Made by a program: the position numbers and the translations under genes
NCBI GenBank assembly: GCA_002363385.1
Contig: DEVL01000003.1
Location: 434,505 to 498,504, forward strand
DNA length: 64,000 nucleotides
Direction of reading: 5' to 3'
DNA from: Stenotrophomonas maltophilia
GTDB taxonomy: Bacteria > Pseudomonadota > Gammaproteobacteria > Xanthomonadales > Xanthomonadaceae
Notes under the pieces: generated by a model
What the model was told of the DNA's origin: nothing
The model's database searches: none
The model's input: the letters and a program-made list of their open reading frames with translations, nothing else
In this document: in pieces, positions 7,936-17,350 of the stretch
Position numbering within the stretch: the stretch's first letter is position 1
Layout: each line of letters starts with the position of its first letter

Positions 7936-8547
7936 TCAGGGAACATCGATACGCAGCGAGGCGTCGTCGAAGCGCGAGTAGGTGACGGTGATCCGGAACG
8001 CCTGCCCGTTGGTCTCGCCCTTGCGCTCGATCTGCACCGGCAGGCCCTGTGCATTGACCCAGTACAGCAGGCCGTCGGGGGCCGCAGTGGCGTGGCGCAC
8101 CTCGTACTTATGCGCGCGCTGGCCACCGGCGCGGTCCTCGCCAAGATCGCGCACCGTCAGCTGCGCCGGCTGCAGATCGGCCGGCAGCGGGTTGCGCCAC
8201 TGCGCCAGCATGCCTTCGGGCACCGGAATCTGGCGCACCTCGCCTGCACGCTGCAGGAAGAACGTGCCGCCGATGATGGTCTGCGGGCCGTCGTCGGTGA
8301 TCAGCCGATAGCGGTCCGGGGCCACATAGTCCATCTGCGCCTCCACGGCGCGCGGGCCCTGCATCTTCATCACCGCATGGAAGCTGCGCAGCTGGCCGAA
8401 GCGCTGGCTGGCCGCCAGTACGGTACCGACCGGATCGGCCGCCGGTGCCGTTGCGGCAGGCACCGCAGCCGCCGGCGTTTCAGTGCGCCCACAGCCCCCC
8501 AGCAGCAGGGCGGCGGCAGACAGGGCAAGGGCAGGCAACAGGCGCAT
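7936..8547 (-). CDS. Predicted lipoprotein, LolA/RseB-like fold possible
   Basis: A 203-residue lipoprotein. The signal sequence ends in a lipobox LLGGC with Cys19, followed by a Pro/Ala-rich linker (about 20-45) and a soluble domain with LRSFHAVMKMQGP, YRLITDDGPQTII and LYWVNAQGLPVQIERKG. The pattern of long antiparallel strands and the phrase about reading out a bound ester or lipid resemble LolA/RseB-like domains, but this is only a guess. The start at 8547 places the signal peptide at residue 1; the frame stays open far upstream but only opposite the WYL gene. Its start is 90 bases from that divergent gene. Confidence 0.7.
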   Translation of the reverse strand: MRLLPALALSAAALLLGGCGRTETPAAAVPAATAPAADPVGTVLAASQRFGQLRSFHAVMKMQGPRAVEAQMDYVAPDRYRLITDDGPQTIIGGTFFLQRAGEVRQIPVPEGMLAQWRNPLPADLQPAQLTVRDLGEDRAGGQRAHKYEVRHATAAPDGLLYWVNAQGLPVQIERKGETNGQAFRITVTYSRFDDASLRIDVP

Positions 8548-8637
8548 GACAGGTGGCAGCAGGTGATGGGGGCCCCACGATAGCTGAAGATGCAGCTGAA
8601 GCCGCCACAACGACGGCGACTCGGACATAATCGGGTC

Positions 8638-9603
8638 ATGGACCGATATGAACGCATCAATGCCCTGCATCGCCTGCTCAAGTCCGCCCGCTACCCGGTA
8701 ACGGTGGCGGCACTGCAGGAAAAACTGGAGTGTTCCCGCGCGACTGTCTACCGCGACCTGGCCTTCCTGCGCGATGCGCTGATGGCGCCGGTGGAAGGCG
8801 ATGGCGAGGCGGGCTTCCGCTACCAGGCCGATGAGAGTGACCGCTTCGAGCTGCCGGGCCTGTGGCTGAGCTCGGAAGAGCTGCACGCGCTGCTGGCCTC
8901 CCAGCATCTGCTCTCGCGCACGGGCGGCGGTGTGCTGTCCTCGGTGCTGGCCCCGCTGCAGCAGCGCATCGAAGGCCTCCTGGCGGCACAGGCCGGCGTC
9001 TCGAGCTGGCCGGTCGATCGGGTCCGGGTGATCCCGCACCGGGGCCGCAAGTTCGATGAAGCCAGCTTCCGGGCCGTGGCCTCGGCGGTGCTGGAGCGCA
9101 AGCAGCTGGCCTTCGAGTACCGGGCCCGCTCCACCGATGAGGCGACCCAGCGCACCGTCTCGCCGCAGCGCATGACCCATTACCGCGACAACTGGTACCT
9201 CGATGCCTGGGATCACGGCCGCGAGGGCCTGCGCAGCTTCGCGGTGGACCGCATCTACAAAGCGCGCGTGATCGATACCACCGCGCGCGATGTGGACGAG
9301 ACCGAACTGGATGAGCAGCTGGGCGCCAGCTACGGGATCTTCTCCGGGCCGCCCAAGGGCTGGGCCACGATCGTGTTCAGTGCCAAAGCCGCACGCTGGG
9401 TGGCCGATGAGCATTGGCATTCCAAGCAGCAGGGCCGTTTCCTCCCCGATGGCCGCTATGAGCTGAAACTGCCTTACAGCGTCTCGCGCGAGCTGCTGAT
9501 GGACGTGCTGCATTACGGCTCGGATGCGGAAATCGTCGAGCCGGTGATGCTGCGCGAACAGGCCAAAGCCCTGCTCGCGCTGGCGCTGACCAGTTACGAG
9601 TAA
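8638..9603 (+). CDS. YafY-type transcriptional regulator with HTH and WYL domains
   Basis: A 321-residue regulator. A DeoR/HTH_11-type winged helix covers about 1-60 (RYERINALHRLL, CSRATVYRDLAFL) and a WYL ligand-sensing domain covers about 130-215 (YRDNWYLDAWDH, RSFAVDRIYKA), followed by a C-terminal WCX-like part. WYL regulators often respond to nucleic-acid ligands in DNA repair or defence, but many control ordinary metabolism; the target is unknown. The ATG at 8638 gives the standard MDRYERI start. CATAAT at 8626-8631 sits only 6 bases upstream, so the mRNA may be leaderless. Confidence 0.87.
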   Translation: MDRYERINALHRLLKSARYPVTVAALQEKLECSRATVYRDLAFLRDALMAPVEGDGEAGFRYQADESDRFELPGLWLSSEELHALLASQHLLSRTGGGVLSSVLAPLQQRIEGLLAAQAGVSSWPVDRVRVIPHRGRKFDEASFRAVASAVLERKQLAFEYRARSTDEATQRTVSPQRMTHYRDNWYLDAWDHGREGLRSFAVDRIYKARVIDTTARDVDETELDEQLGASYGIFSGPPKGWATIVFSAKAARWVADEHWHSKQQGRFLPDGRYELKLPYSVSRELLMDVLHYGSDAEIVEPVMLREQAKALLALALTSYE

Positions 9604-9716
9604 GCGGGCCACGCCGGCATCGGCTCATGCCGTGGGGTCATATGCCCCGGATTCCGCAAGGGCCGGGGCGTGCGGTATCGTGGGGCGCTGCTGCCCTTAT
9701 GGATCCCGCTGCCCCC

Positions 9717-10511
9717 ATGAAAAAGTACCTGCTGCTCCCGTTGCTTGCCGCCTCGCTGGCCCTGGCCGCCTGCGGCAAGCCGGCCAATGATTCCAAGAAG
9801 CTGGTGGTCGCCGCCACCGCGGTGCCGCACGCCGAAATCCTCGCCGTGGTCAAGCCGATCCTGGAAAAGGAAGGCCTGACCCTGGACGTGCGCGTGTTCA
9901 ACGACTACGTGCAGCCCAACGACCAGCTGGTGCAGAAGCAGGTCGACGTGAACTACTTCCAGACCGAGCCCTATCTGGACGCCTACAACCGTGACCGCAA
10001 GACCGACCTGGTCAAGGTGATCGGCGTGCACATCGAGCCTTTCGGTGCGTACTCGCGTCGTTTCAAATCACTCGATGCCCTGCCCAACGGTGCCGATGTG
10101 GTGATCCCCAACGACCCGAGCAACAACAGCCGCGCGCTGATCCTGCTGCACAAGGCCGGCGTGATCACGCTCAAGGACCCGACCAATGCGCTGGCGACCC
10201 AGCGCGACATCATCGCCAACCCGAAGCAGCTCAAGTTCCGTGAGCTGGACTCGGCGATGCTGCCGCGCGTGCTGGACCAGGTGGATCTGGCCCTGATCAA
10301 CACCAACTACGCGCTGGATGCCGGGCTCAACCCGACCCAGGATGCGCTGGCGATCGAAAGCAAGGATTCGCCGTACGTGAACTTCCTTGTCGCCCGCCCG
10401 GACAACAAGGATGATGCCCGCGTGCAGCAGTTGGCCAAGGCCCTGACCGGCCCGGAAGTGAAAGCCTTCATCGCCGAAAAGTACAAGGGCGCGGTCCTCC
10501 CGGCATTCTGA
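9717..10511 (+). CDS. metQ: Methionine ABC transporter substrate-binding lipoprotein
   Basis: A 264-residue NlpA-family lipoprotein with lipobox LAAC (Cys19). It contains VVAATAVPHAEIL, DYVQPNDQLVQKQVDVNYFQ and IPNDPSNNSRAL, which are the conserved ligand-binding segments of MetQ for D/L-methionine. The start at ATG 9717 gives a proper signal peptide. metN and metI are not adjacent; the only copies in the window lie 46 kb away at 56948-58641. It converges with glpK. Confidence 0.9.
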   Translation: MKKYLLLPLLAASLALAACGKPANDSKKLVVAATAVPHAEILAVVKPILEKEGLTLDVRVFNDYVQPNDQLVQKQVDVNYFQTEPYLDAYNRDRKTDLVKVIGVHIEPFGAYSRRFKSLDALPNGADVVIPNDPSNNSRALILLHKAGVITLKDPTNALATQRDIIANPKQLKFRELDSAMLPRVLDQVDLALINTNYALDAGLNPTQDALAIESKDSPYVNFLVARPDNKDDARVQQLAKALTGPEVKAFIAEKYKGAVLPAF

Positions 10512-10523
10512 CCGGCACCCACG

Positions 10524-10545
10524 GTAGCGCCACGCCATGCGTGGC
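10524..10545 (+). repeat. GTAG-type palindrome, monomer
   Basis: GTAG at 10524-10527 is followed by GCCACGC (10529-10535), the loop CAT, and GCGTGGC (10539-10545). It lies between convergent metQ and glpK and may also act as a transcription end. Confidence 0.6.
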
Positions 10546-10583
10546 TGGCCGCGCCCGCGCGGCAATGATCGCCGACGCGGGCG

Positions 10584-12083
10584 TCACCCCACCCGGAACC
10601 CCATTGTCGCCTCCACCGCCTGCTGCCAGCCGCTGTACAGCGCCTCGCGCTGATCCACCGGCATCTGCGGCGTGAAGCGGCGATCCACTGCCCATTGCTC
10701 GGCGATCTCCGCCCGGCTGCGCCAGAACCCGGTGGCCAGCCCGGCCAGATAGGCCGCGCCCAGCGCGGTGGTTTCGGCCACCTGCGGGCGCAGCACCGGC
10801 ACGCCCAGGATGTCGCTCTGGAACTGCGCCATGAAGTCGTTGGCGATCGCGCCACCATCGGCGCGCAGCTCCTTCAGTTCGATCCCCGCATCGGCCTGCA
10901 TCGCCGCCAGCACGTCGCGGGTCTGGTAGGCCATCGATTCCACCGCCGCGCGGATGAAGTGCTCCTTGGTGGTGCCACGGGTCAGCCCGAACATCGCGCC
11001 GCGCACATCGCTGCGCCAGTACGGCGCCCCCAGCCCCACGAAGGCTGGCACCAGGTACACACCGCCGTTATCGGCCGCACGCTCGGCGTAGGCCTGGCAG
11101 TCGCTGGATTTTCCGAACATGCGCAGCCCGTCGCGCAACCACTGCACCACCGAGCCGGCGACGAAGATCGAGCCTTCCAGCGCATATTCCACACGTCCAT
11201 CGAGGCCCCACGCGATGGTGGTGAGCAGGCCATTGTCGGAGGTCACCGCCTTCTCGCCGGTGTTCATCAGCATGAAACAGCCGGTGCCATAGGTGTTCTT
11301 GGCCATGCCCGGCTCGAAGCAGGCCTGGCCGAACAGCGCGGCCTGCTGGTCGCCGGCGATGCCGGCAATCGGCAGGTGCTGATCGAAGAAGAACTGCGCC
11401 TGGGTGGTGGCATACACCTCGCTGGAACTGCGCACCTGCGGCAGCATCGCGCGCGGGATGTTGAACAGCGCCAGCAGCTCATCGTCCCACTGCAGCGCAT
11501 GGATATCGAACAGCAGCGTACGCGCGGCATTGCTGACATCGGTGACGTGCGCCTGGCCGCCGCTGAGGTTCCAGATCAACCAGCTGTCGATGGTGCCGAA
11601 CAGCAGTTCGCCGCGTTCGGCGCGTGCCTGCGCACCCTCCACGTGATCGAGGATCCAGCGGATCTTGGTCGCCGAGAAATAGGCATCGATCAACAGCCCG
11701 GTCTTGCGCCGGATCAGCGGCTCGTGGCCATCGGCCTTGAGCTGTTCGCAGATCGCATGGCTCTGCCGCGACTGCCACACCACGGCGTTGTGGATCGGCT
11801 GGCCGGTTGCCTTGTCCCAGACCACTGTGGTCTCGCGCTGGTTGGTGATGCCGATGCCGGCGATCGTGCGCGGGTCCACTTGGTGGCGGTTCAACAGCTC
11901 GGTGATCGTGGTGTAGACGCTGGTCAGGATTTCGCGCGGGTCATGCTCCACCCAGCCCGGCTGCGGGAAGATCTGGGTGAACTCGCGTTGCGCGCTGCCG
12001 GCGATGCGTCCGGCACGATCAAACAGGATGGCGCGCGAACTGGTCGTGCCCTGGTCGATGGCGAGCACATAGTGCTTGTCCAT
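10584..12083 (-). CDS. glpK: Glycerol kinase
   Basis: A 499-residue FGGY-family kinase that phosphorylates glycerol to sn-glycerol-3-phosphate. It starts MDKHYVLAIDQGTTSSRAI and contains the conserved GITNQRETT and WLIWNLSGG segments; length is normal (E. coli 502). GGAG precedes the ATG by about 7 bases. It lies 48 bases downstream of glpD on the same strand, so the two likely form an operon, although the usual order glpF-glpK-glpD is not kept and glpF is not in the window. Confidence 0.96.
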   Translation of the reverse strand: MDKHYVLAIDQGTTSSRAILFDRAGRIAGSAQREFTQIFPQPGWVEHDPREILTSVYTTITELLNRHQVDPRTIAGIGITNQRETTVVWDKATGQPIHNAVVWQSRQSHAICEQLKADGHEPLIRRKTGLLIDAYFSATKIRWILDHVEGAQARAERGELLFGTIDSWLIWNLSGGQAHVTDVSNAARTLLFDIHALQWDDELLALFNIPRAMLPQVRSSSEVYATTQAQFFFDQHLPIAGIAGDQQAALFGQACFEPGMAKNTYGTGCFMLMNTGEKAVTSDNGLLTTIAWGLDGRVEYALEGSIFVAGSVVQWLRDGLRMFGKSSDCQAYAERAADNGGVYLVPAFVGLGAPYWRSDVRGAMFGLTRGTTKEHFIRAAVESMAYQTRDVLAAMQADAGIELKELRADGGAIANDFMAQFQSDILGVPVLRPQVAETTALGAAYLAGLATGFWRSRAEIAEQWAVDRRFTPQMPVDQREALYSGWQQAVEATMGFRVG

Positions 12084-12131
12084 GGTCTGCTCCGTGGAAA
12101 TCGATGCCGTGAGGCGTAACAGGCGTACAGC

Positions 12132-13625
12132 CTACGGCATCGAAACGCGCGCCTGCACGGTGGCCGCCAATGCCCCGCGCTGTTCGGCGTCCATGCGCAA
12201 TCCCAGGTGGCTGCGGCGCCACAGCACGTCGTCGGCGGTTCGGGCCCATTCGTGCGCGATGAGGTAGTCCAGTTCGCAGTCGTAGAGGCCGCCGCCGTGG
12301 TGATGGCCCAACGCGTCGAGTGTCTGTGCGCCGGCGAGCAGCCCGACTGCACGGGTGCCGTAGCTGCTGGCCAGGCGCTGCAGCAGGGCAGGGGGCAGGC
12401 GCGGGTGGTCACGCTGCAGCGCCTCGGCCATGTCAGTGGCCGTGCCGCCATCGCCCCCGGGCAACGGCGGCCCACCGGCGGTCCACGCCGCGCCCATCTC
12501 CGGCAGCGCGGGTGAGAGCCGCCCCAGCGCGTCCTCGGCCAGTGCGCGGTAGGTGGTGAGCTTGCCGCCCAGCACGCTCAGCAGCGGCGCGCCGGCGGTA
12601 TCCAGTTCCAACCGATAGTCGCGGGTGACCCGCGATGCATCGCGGTGGTGATCGGCCAATAGCGGTCGCACCCCGCTGTAGCGCCAGACGATGTCCGCCT
12701 CGCGTACCGGAACCCGGACGAACCGGTTCACCGCGTCAAGCAGATAGGCCTGTTCGTCGGCGCGGGGCTGCACCTGCGCCGGGTCACCGTCGTAGTCGGT
12801 ATCGGTGGTGCCGATCAGGGTGAAGTCCTGCTCGAAGGGAATGGCGAACACCACGCGCTGGTCGGGCTGCTGGAACAGGTAAGCGCTGTCGTGTGCGAAC
12901 AGGCGTGGGACCACCAAGTGGCTGCCCTGCACGAGCCGCAGACCCAGCGGCGCATCCAGTCCGGCACGCTCCAGCACCGTGCCCGCCCATGGGCCACTCG
13001 CGTTGACCACGCAACGTGCGCGAAGCCGCTGCACATCCCCGTTGGCGGTGCGCAGTACCGCCCACCAATGATCGCGGTGACGGATCAATTGTTCGCAGCG
13101 GGTACGTGTGCGGATGTCGGCGCCGCGCTCCTGCGCATCAAGCGCGTTGAGCACCACCAGCCGGGCATCGTTGACGCGTGCATCGGCATAGGCGAAGCCG
13201 GTACGGTAGGCGGGCTGCAATGCAGCGCCGCTCGGATCGCGCTGCAGGTCTATGCGCTGGGAGGCCGGGAAGTGGGGATGGGTACGGCCGAGGTGGTCAT
13301 ACAGCCACAGCCCCGCGCGCAGCATCCAGGCCGGGCGCAGATGGCGCGCGTGTGGAAGGACGAAAAGGGTCGGGGCAATGAGATGCGGCGCGAGCTGACG
13401 CAGTGTTTCGCGCTCGTTGAGCGCCTTGCGTACCAGGGCGAACTCGCCCTGCTGCAGATAGCGCAGGCCGCCATGGATCAACTTGGTACTGGCGCTGGAG
13501 GTATGCGCGGCCAGGTCATCCTGCTCACACAGGCAGACCGACAGGCCGCGTCCCGCTGCGTCGCGGGCAATGCCGGCGCCGTTGATGCCGCCGCCCACCA
13601 CCAGCATGTCGAAGGACTCGCGCAT
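12132..13625 (-). CDS. glpD: Aerobic glycerol-3-phosphate dehydrogenase
   Basis: A 497-residue FAD-dependent membrane-associated dehydrogenase that oxidises glycerol-3-phosphate to dihydroxyacetone phosphate and feeds electrons to quinone. The N-terminal DMLVVGGGINGAGIARDAAG is the FAD-binding Rossmann motif, followed by TKLIHGGLRYL. The C-terminal accessory domain is present. GGGGAG stands about 5 bases before the ATG. It is the first gene of the glpD-glpK pair, and no regulator or facilitator gene is next to it. Confidence 0.95.
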   Translation of the reverse strand: MRESFDMLVVGGGINGAGIARDAAGRGLSVCLCEQDDLAAHTSSASTKLIHGGLRYLQQGEFALVRKALNERETLRQLAPHLIAPTLFVLPHARHLRPAWMLRAGLWLYDHLGRTHPHFPASQRIDLQRDPSGAALQPAYRTGFAYADARVNDARLVVLNALDAQERGADIRTRTRCEQLIRHRDHWWAVLRTANGDVQRLRARCVVNASGPWAGTVLERAGLDAPLGLRLVQGSHLVVPRLFAHDSAYLFQQPDQRVVFAIPFEQDFTLIGTTDTDYDGDPAQVQPRADEQAYLLDAVNRFVRVPVREADIVWRYSGVRPLLADHHRDASRVTRDYRLELDTAGAPLLSVLGGKLTTYRALAEDALGRLSPALPEMGAAWTAGGPPLPGGDGGTATDMAEALQRDHPRLPPALLQRLASSYGTRAVGLLAGAQTLDALGHHHGGGLYDCELDYLIAHEWARTADDVLWRRSHLGLRMDAEQRGALAATVQARVSMP

Positions 13626-13716
13626 CGGCTCCCCGTAGCCGGACCGGCGTGGTCCGTGGTGGGTGCCAGTGTCGGCCAGCGACCGGAAAAGCAGGATGAA
13701 AGTGGCCCCTCCAACG

Positions 13717-13743
13717 ACAACGGGCCCGCGAGGGGCCCGTTGT
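13717..13743 (-). terminator. Hairpin after the ompW-type gene
   Basis: ACAACGGGCCC (13717-13727) pairs perfectly with GGGCCCGTTGT (13733-13743) across a 5-base loop, 30 bases beyond the stop of the OmpW gene. No T-run follows, so it is either a Rho-dependent or processing hairpin. Confidence 0.55.
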
Positions 13744-13772
13744 GCGTACTACGTGGCGCGGAAACGGCGTGC

Positions 13773-14405
13773 TTAGAAGCGCGCGCCGATGCCGAAGCCC
13801 ACGGTCCACGGATCCAGCTTGGCCTTGTCGCCGGTGCCTTCACCGTTGACGGTCAGCTCCGGGCGCGAATGCATGTAACGGGCATCGGCACGGGCGAACC
13901 AGGTGCTGTTGATGTTCATGTCCACGCCGACCGTGCCGATCGCGCCCTTGGCGGTCTTGACACCGATGTGGCCGATGTCGCTGGCGAGGTCTTCATTGCT
14001 GAAGTTGGACTCGTAGTAACCGGCGCCCACGAACGGACGGAACACATTGTCGGCCTGGCCGAAGTGGTACTGGCCGCTCAGCGCGATCGGCTGCTGCTCG
14101 ACCGTGCCCAGGCGGGCGCCATCGGTGCCGCGCACGCGGTGGTCGAACTTGTCGGCTGCGCCCCACAGTTCCACGGCCCAGTTGTCGTTGATGTAATAGC
14201 TGAAGCTCAGGGTCGGGGCAGGGCCGCCGTCCACCTTGCGCACGCCATCGAGCGGATCGTTCTTCGGCTGCAGCAGCGAGACGCCGCCGACCACGGCGAA
14301 GTGCTTGCCAGAAGCGGTATCAACAGTGCTGTCCTGCGCGAAAGCGGCCGGCGCAAAAGCAAGGGCAGTCAGGGTAGCCAGGGTCAGGGTACGGATGGAG
14401 CGCAT
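13773..14405 (-). CDS. ompW: OmpW-family outer-membrane protein
   Basis: A 210-residue small beta-barrel. A signal peptide ends in AAFAQD; mature features are GVSLLQPKNDPLDG, LSFSYYINDNWAVELW, FRPFVGAGYY and the C-terminal GFGIGARF ending in Phe, as required for barrel assembly. OmpW proteins are eight-stranded barrels with a hydrophobic channel linked to stress adaptation and uptake of small hydrophobic molecules. AGGAG lies about 8 bases before the ATG. It sits between glpD and a divergent glycosylase gene; a promoter was not identified with confidence. Confidence 0.9.
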   Translation of the reverse strand: MRSIRTLTLATLTALAFAPAAFAQDSTVDTASGKHFAVVGGVSLLQPKNDPLDGVRKVDGGPAPTLSFSYYINDNWAVELWGAADKFDHRVRGTDGARLGTVEQQPIALSGQYHFGQADNVFRPFVGAGYYESNFSNEDLASDIGHIGVKTAKGAIGTVGVDMNINSTWFARADARYMHSRPELTVNGEGTGDKAKLDPWTVGFGIGARF

Positions 14406-14597
14406 GGGGGAATCTCCTCAGGATGTTTTTGTTCTGGGCCCCGGTGTGTTGGGGCGAGGCAACCGTAGTCCCCGCAATCTGAATCGCGTCCGACGCACGT
14501 TAAAATTTAGTTGTTTCCATTCAGCGATCAGTGCGAAATCGCTGTATTTACAGGCGATCATGCAACTCCTGACATTCATGCATCTGGCGATGGTGTG

Positions 14598-15119
14598 ATG
14601 GAAACGACAACGTGCATCGGCTTCCCTGCGCAGCTGAACGCCGACTGCCGCGTGCTGGTACTCGGTTCGATGCCGGGTGTCGCCTCGCTGCAGGCCGCGC
14701 AGTACTACGCCCATCCGCGCAATCGTTTCTGGCCGTTGATGGGCGTGCTGTGCGGGATCGACGCGACGCTTTCTTATCCCGATCGCGTGCGCGCATTGAA
14801 CGCGCGCGGCGTGGGCGTGTGGGATGTGATCGGGCAGTGCGAGCGACGCGGCAGCCTGGATGCGTCGATCGTGCGCGGCAGTGAGGTTCCCAATGCGCTG
14901 GCTGCACGGATCGACGGATTGCCTGCGCTGCGTGCGATCGCCTGCAATGGCGGCACCGCGTTCCGGGCGTTCCAGCGTTTCATCGTGCCGGCGCTGCTCG
15001 ATGTGGCGCGCGAGGTGCCGGTATGGTCGCTGCCCTCCACCAGCCCGGCCAACGCGGCCTGGCCGTTGCCCCGGCTGGTGGAGGCATGGCAACCGCTGGC
15101 CGATGCCATCCGGCGCTGA
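14598..15119 (+). CDS. DNA-deoxyinosine (hypoxanthine) glycosylase, UDG superfamily
   Basis: A 173-residue member of the UDG superfamily of the family-6 hypoxanthine-DNA glycosylase type. VLGSMPGVASLQAAQYYAHP is followed by RNRFWPLMG, the conserved N-terminal signature; WSLPSTSPANA near residue 145 is the second catalytic loop. These enzymes excise hypoxanthine from deaminated adenine. The start METTTCIGF at 14598 follows the family; an in-frame ATG at 14511 would add 29 residues of poor composition. It is divergent from the OmpW gene. Confidence 0.82.
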   Translation: METTTCIGFPAQLNADCRVLVLGSMPGVASLQAAQYYAHPRNRFWPLMGVLCGIDATLSYPDRVRALNARGVGVWDVIGQCERRGSLDASIVRGSEVPNALAARIDGLPALRAIACNGGTAFRAFQRFIVPALLDVAREVPVWSLPSTSPANAAWPLPRLVEAWQPLADAIRR

Positions 15120-15285
15120 GGCGGGGACAGCGCTGGACAATACGGTACCGACTGGAACCAAAGCAGATGGCTGCAACAGGCTGTCCCGGGACAGCGGTGC
15201 TGAAAATTCGCCAAGCTGGTTGGCGCTGGCGCGCGAAGCCCCCACAATAGGCGATTCCCTACACCAGATTGCCGGAGTTTTCCCC

Positions 15286-16689
15286 ATGGCCGAAATCAAG
15301 GAAGCACTTGTCCCCGATATCGGTGACTACAGCGATATCCCGGTAATCGAGGTGCTGGTCGCCGTTGGAGATACCGTCAAGAAAGACCAGGGTCTGGTGA
15401 CGCTGGAATCGGACAAGGCCACGATGGAAGTGCCGTCCTCGGTGGCCGGTATCGTCAAGGAAATCAAGGTCAAGATCGGCGACAACCTCTCCGAGGGCAA
15501 GCTCGTCGCGCTGATCGAAGTCAGCGACGAGGCCGCCGCGCCGGCCGCTGCTGCCGCGCCGGCCCCCGCCGGCAAGACCGAAGCCGCCGAGACCGCGACC
15601 AAGGTCGAACCCGTCGCCACCCCGGCCGAGCCGGACAAGCTGGCCGCCCGTGATATCGAGCAGTCCGCCGCCAAGCCGACCCAGCCGGCCCCGGCCGCCG
15701 CTGCCCCGTCGGGTGGCTCGCCGACCAGCCCGCCGGTCGCCTTCAATTCCGACAACGTGCTGCCGCAGAAGGTGCCGTACGCCTCGCCGGCCGTGCGCGT
15801 GTTCGCCCGCGAGCTGGGCGTGGACCTGAATCAGCTGAGCGGCACCGAGAAGGGTGGCCGCATCACCAAGTCCGACGTGCAGAAGTTCGTCAAGTCGGCC
15901 CTGGCCGGCGGCGGCGCTGCTACCGGCGGTACCGTGGCGGCCGGTGGCGGCCTGAACCTGCTGGCCTGGCCGAAGGTCGACTTCAGCAAGTTCGGTGAGG
16001 TCGAGGTCCAGCCGCTGTCGCGGATCAAGAAGATCTCGGGCGCGAACCTGGCCCGCAACTGGGCGATGATTCCGCATGTCACCCAGTTCGAACAGGCCGA
16101 CATCACCGAGCTGGAAGCCCTGCGCGTGGCCCTGAACAAGGAAAACGAGAAGGCCGGCATCAAGCTGACCATGCTCGCCTTCCTGGTCAAGGCGAGCGCC
16201 GCGGCGCTGAAGAAGTTCCCGGAGTTCAACGCCTCGCTGGATGCCAGCGGCGAGAACCTGACCCTGAAGAAGTACTTCAACATCGGTTTCGCGGCCGATA
16301 CGCCGAGCGGCCTGGTCGTGCCGGTGATCCGCGACGTTGACAAGAAGGGTGTGGTGCAGATCGCGCAGGAATCCGGCGAACTGGCCAAGAAGGCCCGCGA
16401 CGGCAAGCTCGGCCCGGCCGACATGAGCGGTGGCTGCTTCTCGATCAGCTCGCTGGGCGGCATCGGTGGCACTGCGTTCACCCCGATCGTCAATGCACCG
16501 GAAGTGGCCATCCTGGGCGTGTCCAAGTCGTCGATCCAGCCGGTCTGGAACGGCAAGGAATTCGCGCCGAAGCTGATGCTGCCGCTGTCGCTGAGCTATG
16601 ACCACCGCGTCATCGACGGCGCGCTGGCCGCCCGCTTCACCACTTACCTCTCGCAGGTGCTGGCCGACATGCGGCGCGTCCTGCTGTGA
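15286..16689 (+). CDS. pdhB: Pyruvate dehydrogenase E2, dihydrolipoyllysine acetyltransferase
   Basis: A 467-residue E2 that transfers acetyl groups to CoA. A single lipoyl domain (about 1-80) has Lys44 in ESDKATMEV. An Ala/Pro-rich linker, a peripheral subunit-binding domain (about 163-205, ASPAVRVFARELGV) and the catalytic domain with DHRVIDG, His440 and Asp444, follow. Several gammaproteobacterial E2 proteins have two or three lipoyl domains, so this is a short version. GGAG stands 8 bases before ATG 15286. It overlaps the next gene by four bases. E1 (aceE) is not in the window. Confidence 0.94.
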   Translation: MAEIKEALVPDIGDYSDIPVIEVLVAVGDTVKKDQGLVTLESDKATMEVPSSVAGIVKEIKVKIGDNLSEGKLVALIEVSDEAAAPAAAAAPAPAGKTEAAETATKVEPVATPAEPDKLAARDIEQSAAKPTQPAPAAAAPSGGSPTSPPVAFNSDNVLPQKVPYASPAVRVFARELGVDLNQLSGTEKGGRITKSDVQKFVKSALAGGGAATGGTVAAGGGLNLLAWPKVDFSKFGEVEVQPLSRIKKISGANLARNWAMIPHVTQFEQADITELEALRVALNKENEKAGIKLTMLAFLVKASAAALKKFPEFNASLDASGENLTLKKYFNIGFAADTPSGLVVPVIRDVDKKGVVQIAQESGELAKKARDGKLGPADMSGGCFSISSLGGIGGTAFTPIVNAPEVAILGVSKSSIQPVWNGKEFAPKLMLPLSLSYDHRVIDGALAARFTTYLSQVLADMRRVLL

Positions 16690-17333
16690 AGCAGGGCCTG
16701 GTCCTGGCCGGGCTGCTGATGGCGCTGCCGATGGCGCAGGCGGGCGCGCGCGAATGCGCGTCTGACCTGGGCCATGGCTGGCCACCGGCGGTCGGCAACT
16801 ATGGCCAGGCAGTGGAAACGCTGTTCGATGGCAAGGCGCAACCGGCGCTGTCGCTGGTCAGCCTGCCCAAGAGCGGCGTGGAGACCGGCGTGGCATTGCT
16901 GCCCGGCACCCAGGACCAGGAATGGACCCTGCGCTACAGCCGGGCCGACAAGCGCGTCTACAACTGGAACAGCGGCGCCCGCCAGGGCGGCGTGGAACTG
17001 CGCGTGGACCAGGAGCCGGACCAGTACCAGGTCAGCATCCCGGCGCCGTTGGCGCAGCGGTTGCTGCACAGCTGGCAGGCCGCATTGGCCGCGCAGGTCC
17101 CAGGCGACCGCAAGGCGCCGGTGCTGGAGGGTGATGTGCTGTCCTTCACCGTGGATGGCCAGCGTTACAGCGGCACCCGGCCCGAATGCGGTGCGGGCCG
17201 GCTGATGATGAAACAGGTGGCGCTGCTGATCGAAGCCAGCGACACCAAGGAAAAGAAGCTCGACCGTCGCTGGAAAGATCTGGACGAGTCGCTCGACGAA
17301 CTGCAGCAACTGCTCGGCGGCAAGGCCGGCTGA
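16686..17333 (+). CDS. Periplasmic protein of unknown function inside the PDH operon
   Basis: A 215-residue predicted secreted protein starting at GTG 16686, whose last two bases form the pdhB stop TGA, so it is translationally coupled. A signal peptide (LVLAGLLMALPMAQAGA) precedes a mature region with two Cys (in RECASDL and RPECGAG) that could form a disulfide, and a charged helical C-terminus (KEKKLDRRWKDLDESLDELQ). I recognise no domain. Its place between E2 and E3 is conserved enough in frame spacing to suggest co-expression, but an exported protein in this operon is odd. Confidence 0.75.
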   Translation: MKQGLVLAGLLMALPMAQAGARECASDLGHGWPPAVGNYGQAVETLFDGKAQPALSLVSLPKSGVETGVALLPGTQDQEWTLRYSRADKRVYNWNSGARQGGVELRVDQEPDQYQVSIPAPLAQRLLHSWQAALAAQVPGDRKAPVLEGDVLSFTVDGQRYSGTRPECGAGRLMMKQVALLIEASDTKEKKLDRRWKDLDESLDELQQLLGGKAG

Positions 17334-17350
17334 GCACCAGGAGAACACGA

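Noticed and set aside
12891..14468. A plus-strand open frame of 525 codons antisense to glpD and ompW
   Set aside because: Long antisense frames are expected opposite GC-rich genes. The glpD and OmpW proteins on the other strand are clear family members.
14542..14553. CTGTATTTACAG upstream of the deoxyinosine glycosylase as a LexA box
   Set aside because: The spacing (CTGT-N4-ACAG) is too short for the E. coli LexA site, and Xanthomonadaceae LexA recognises a different sequence.
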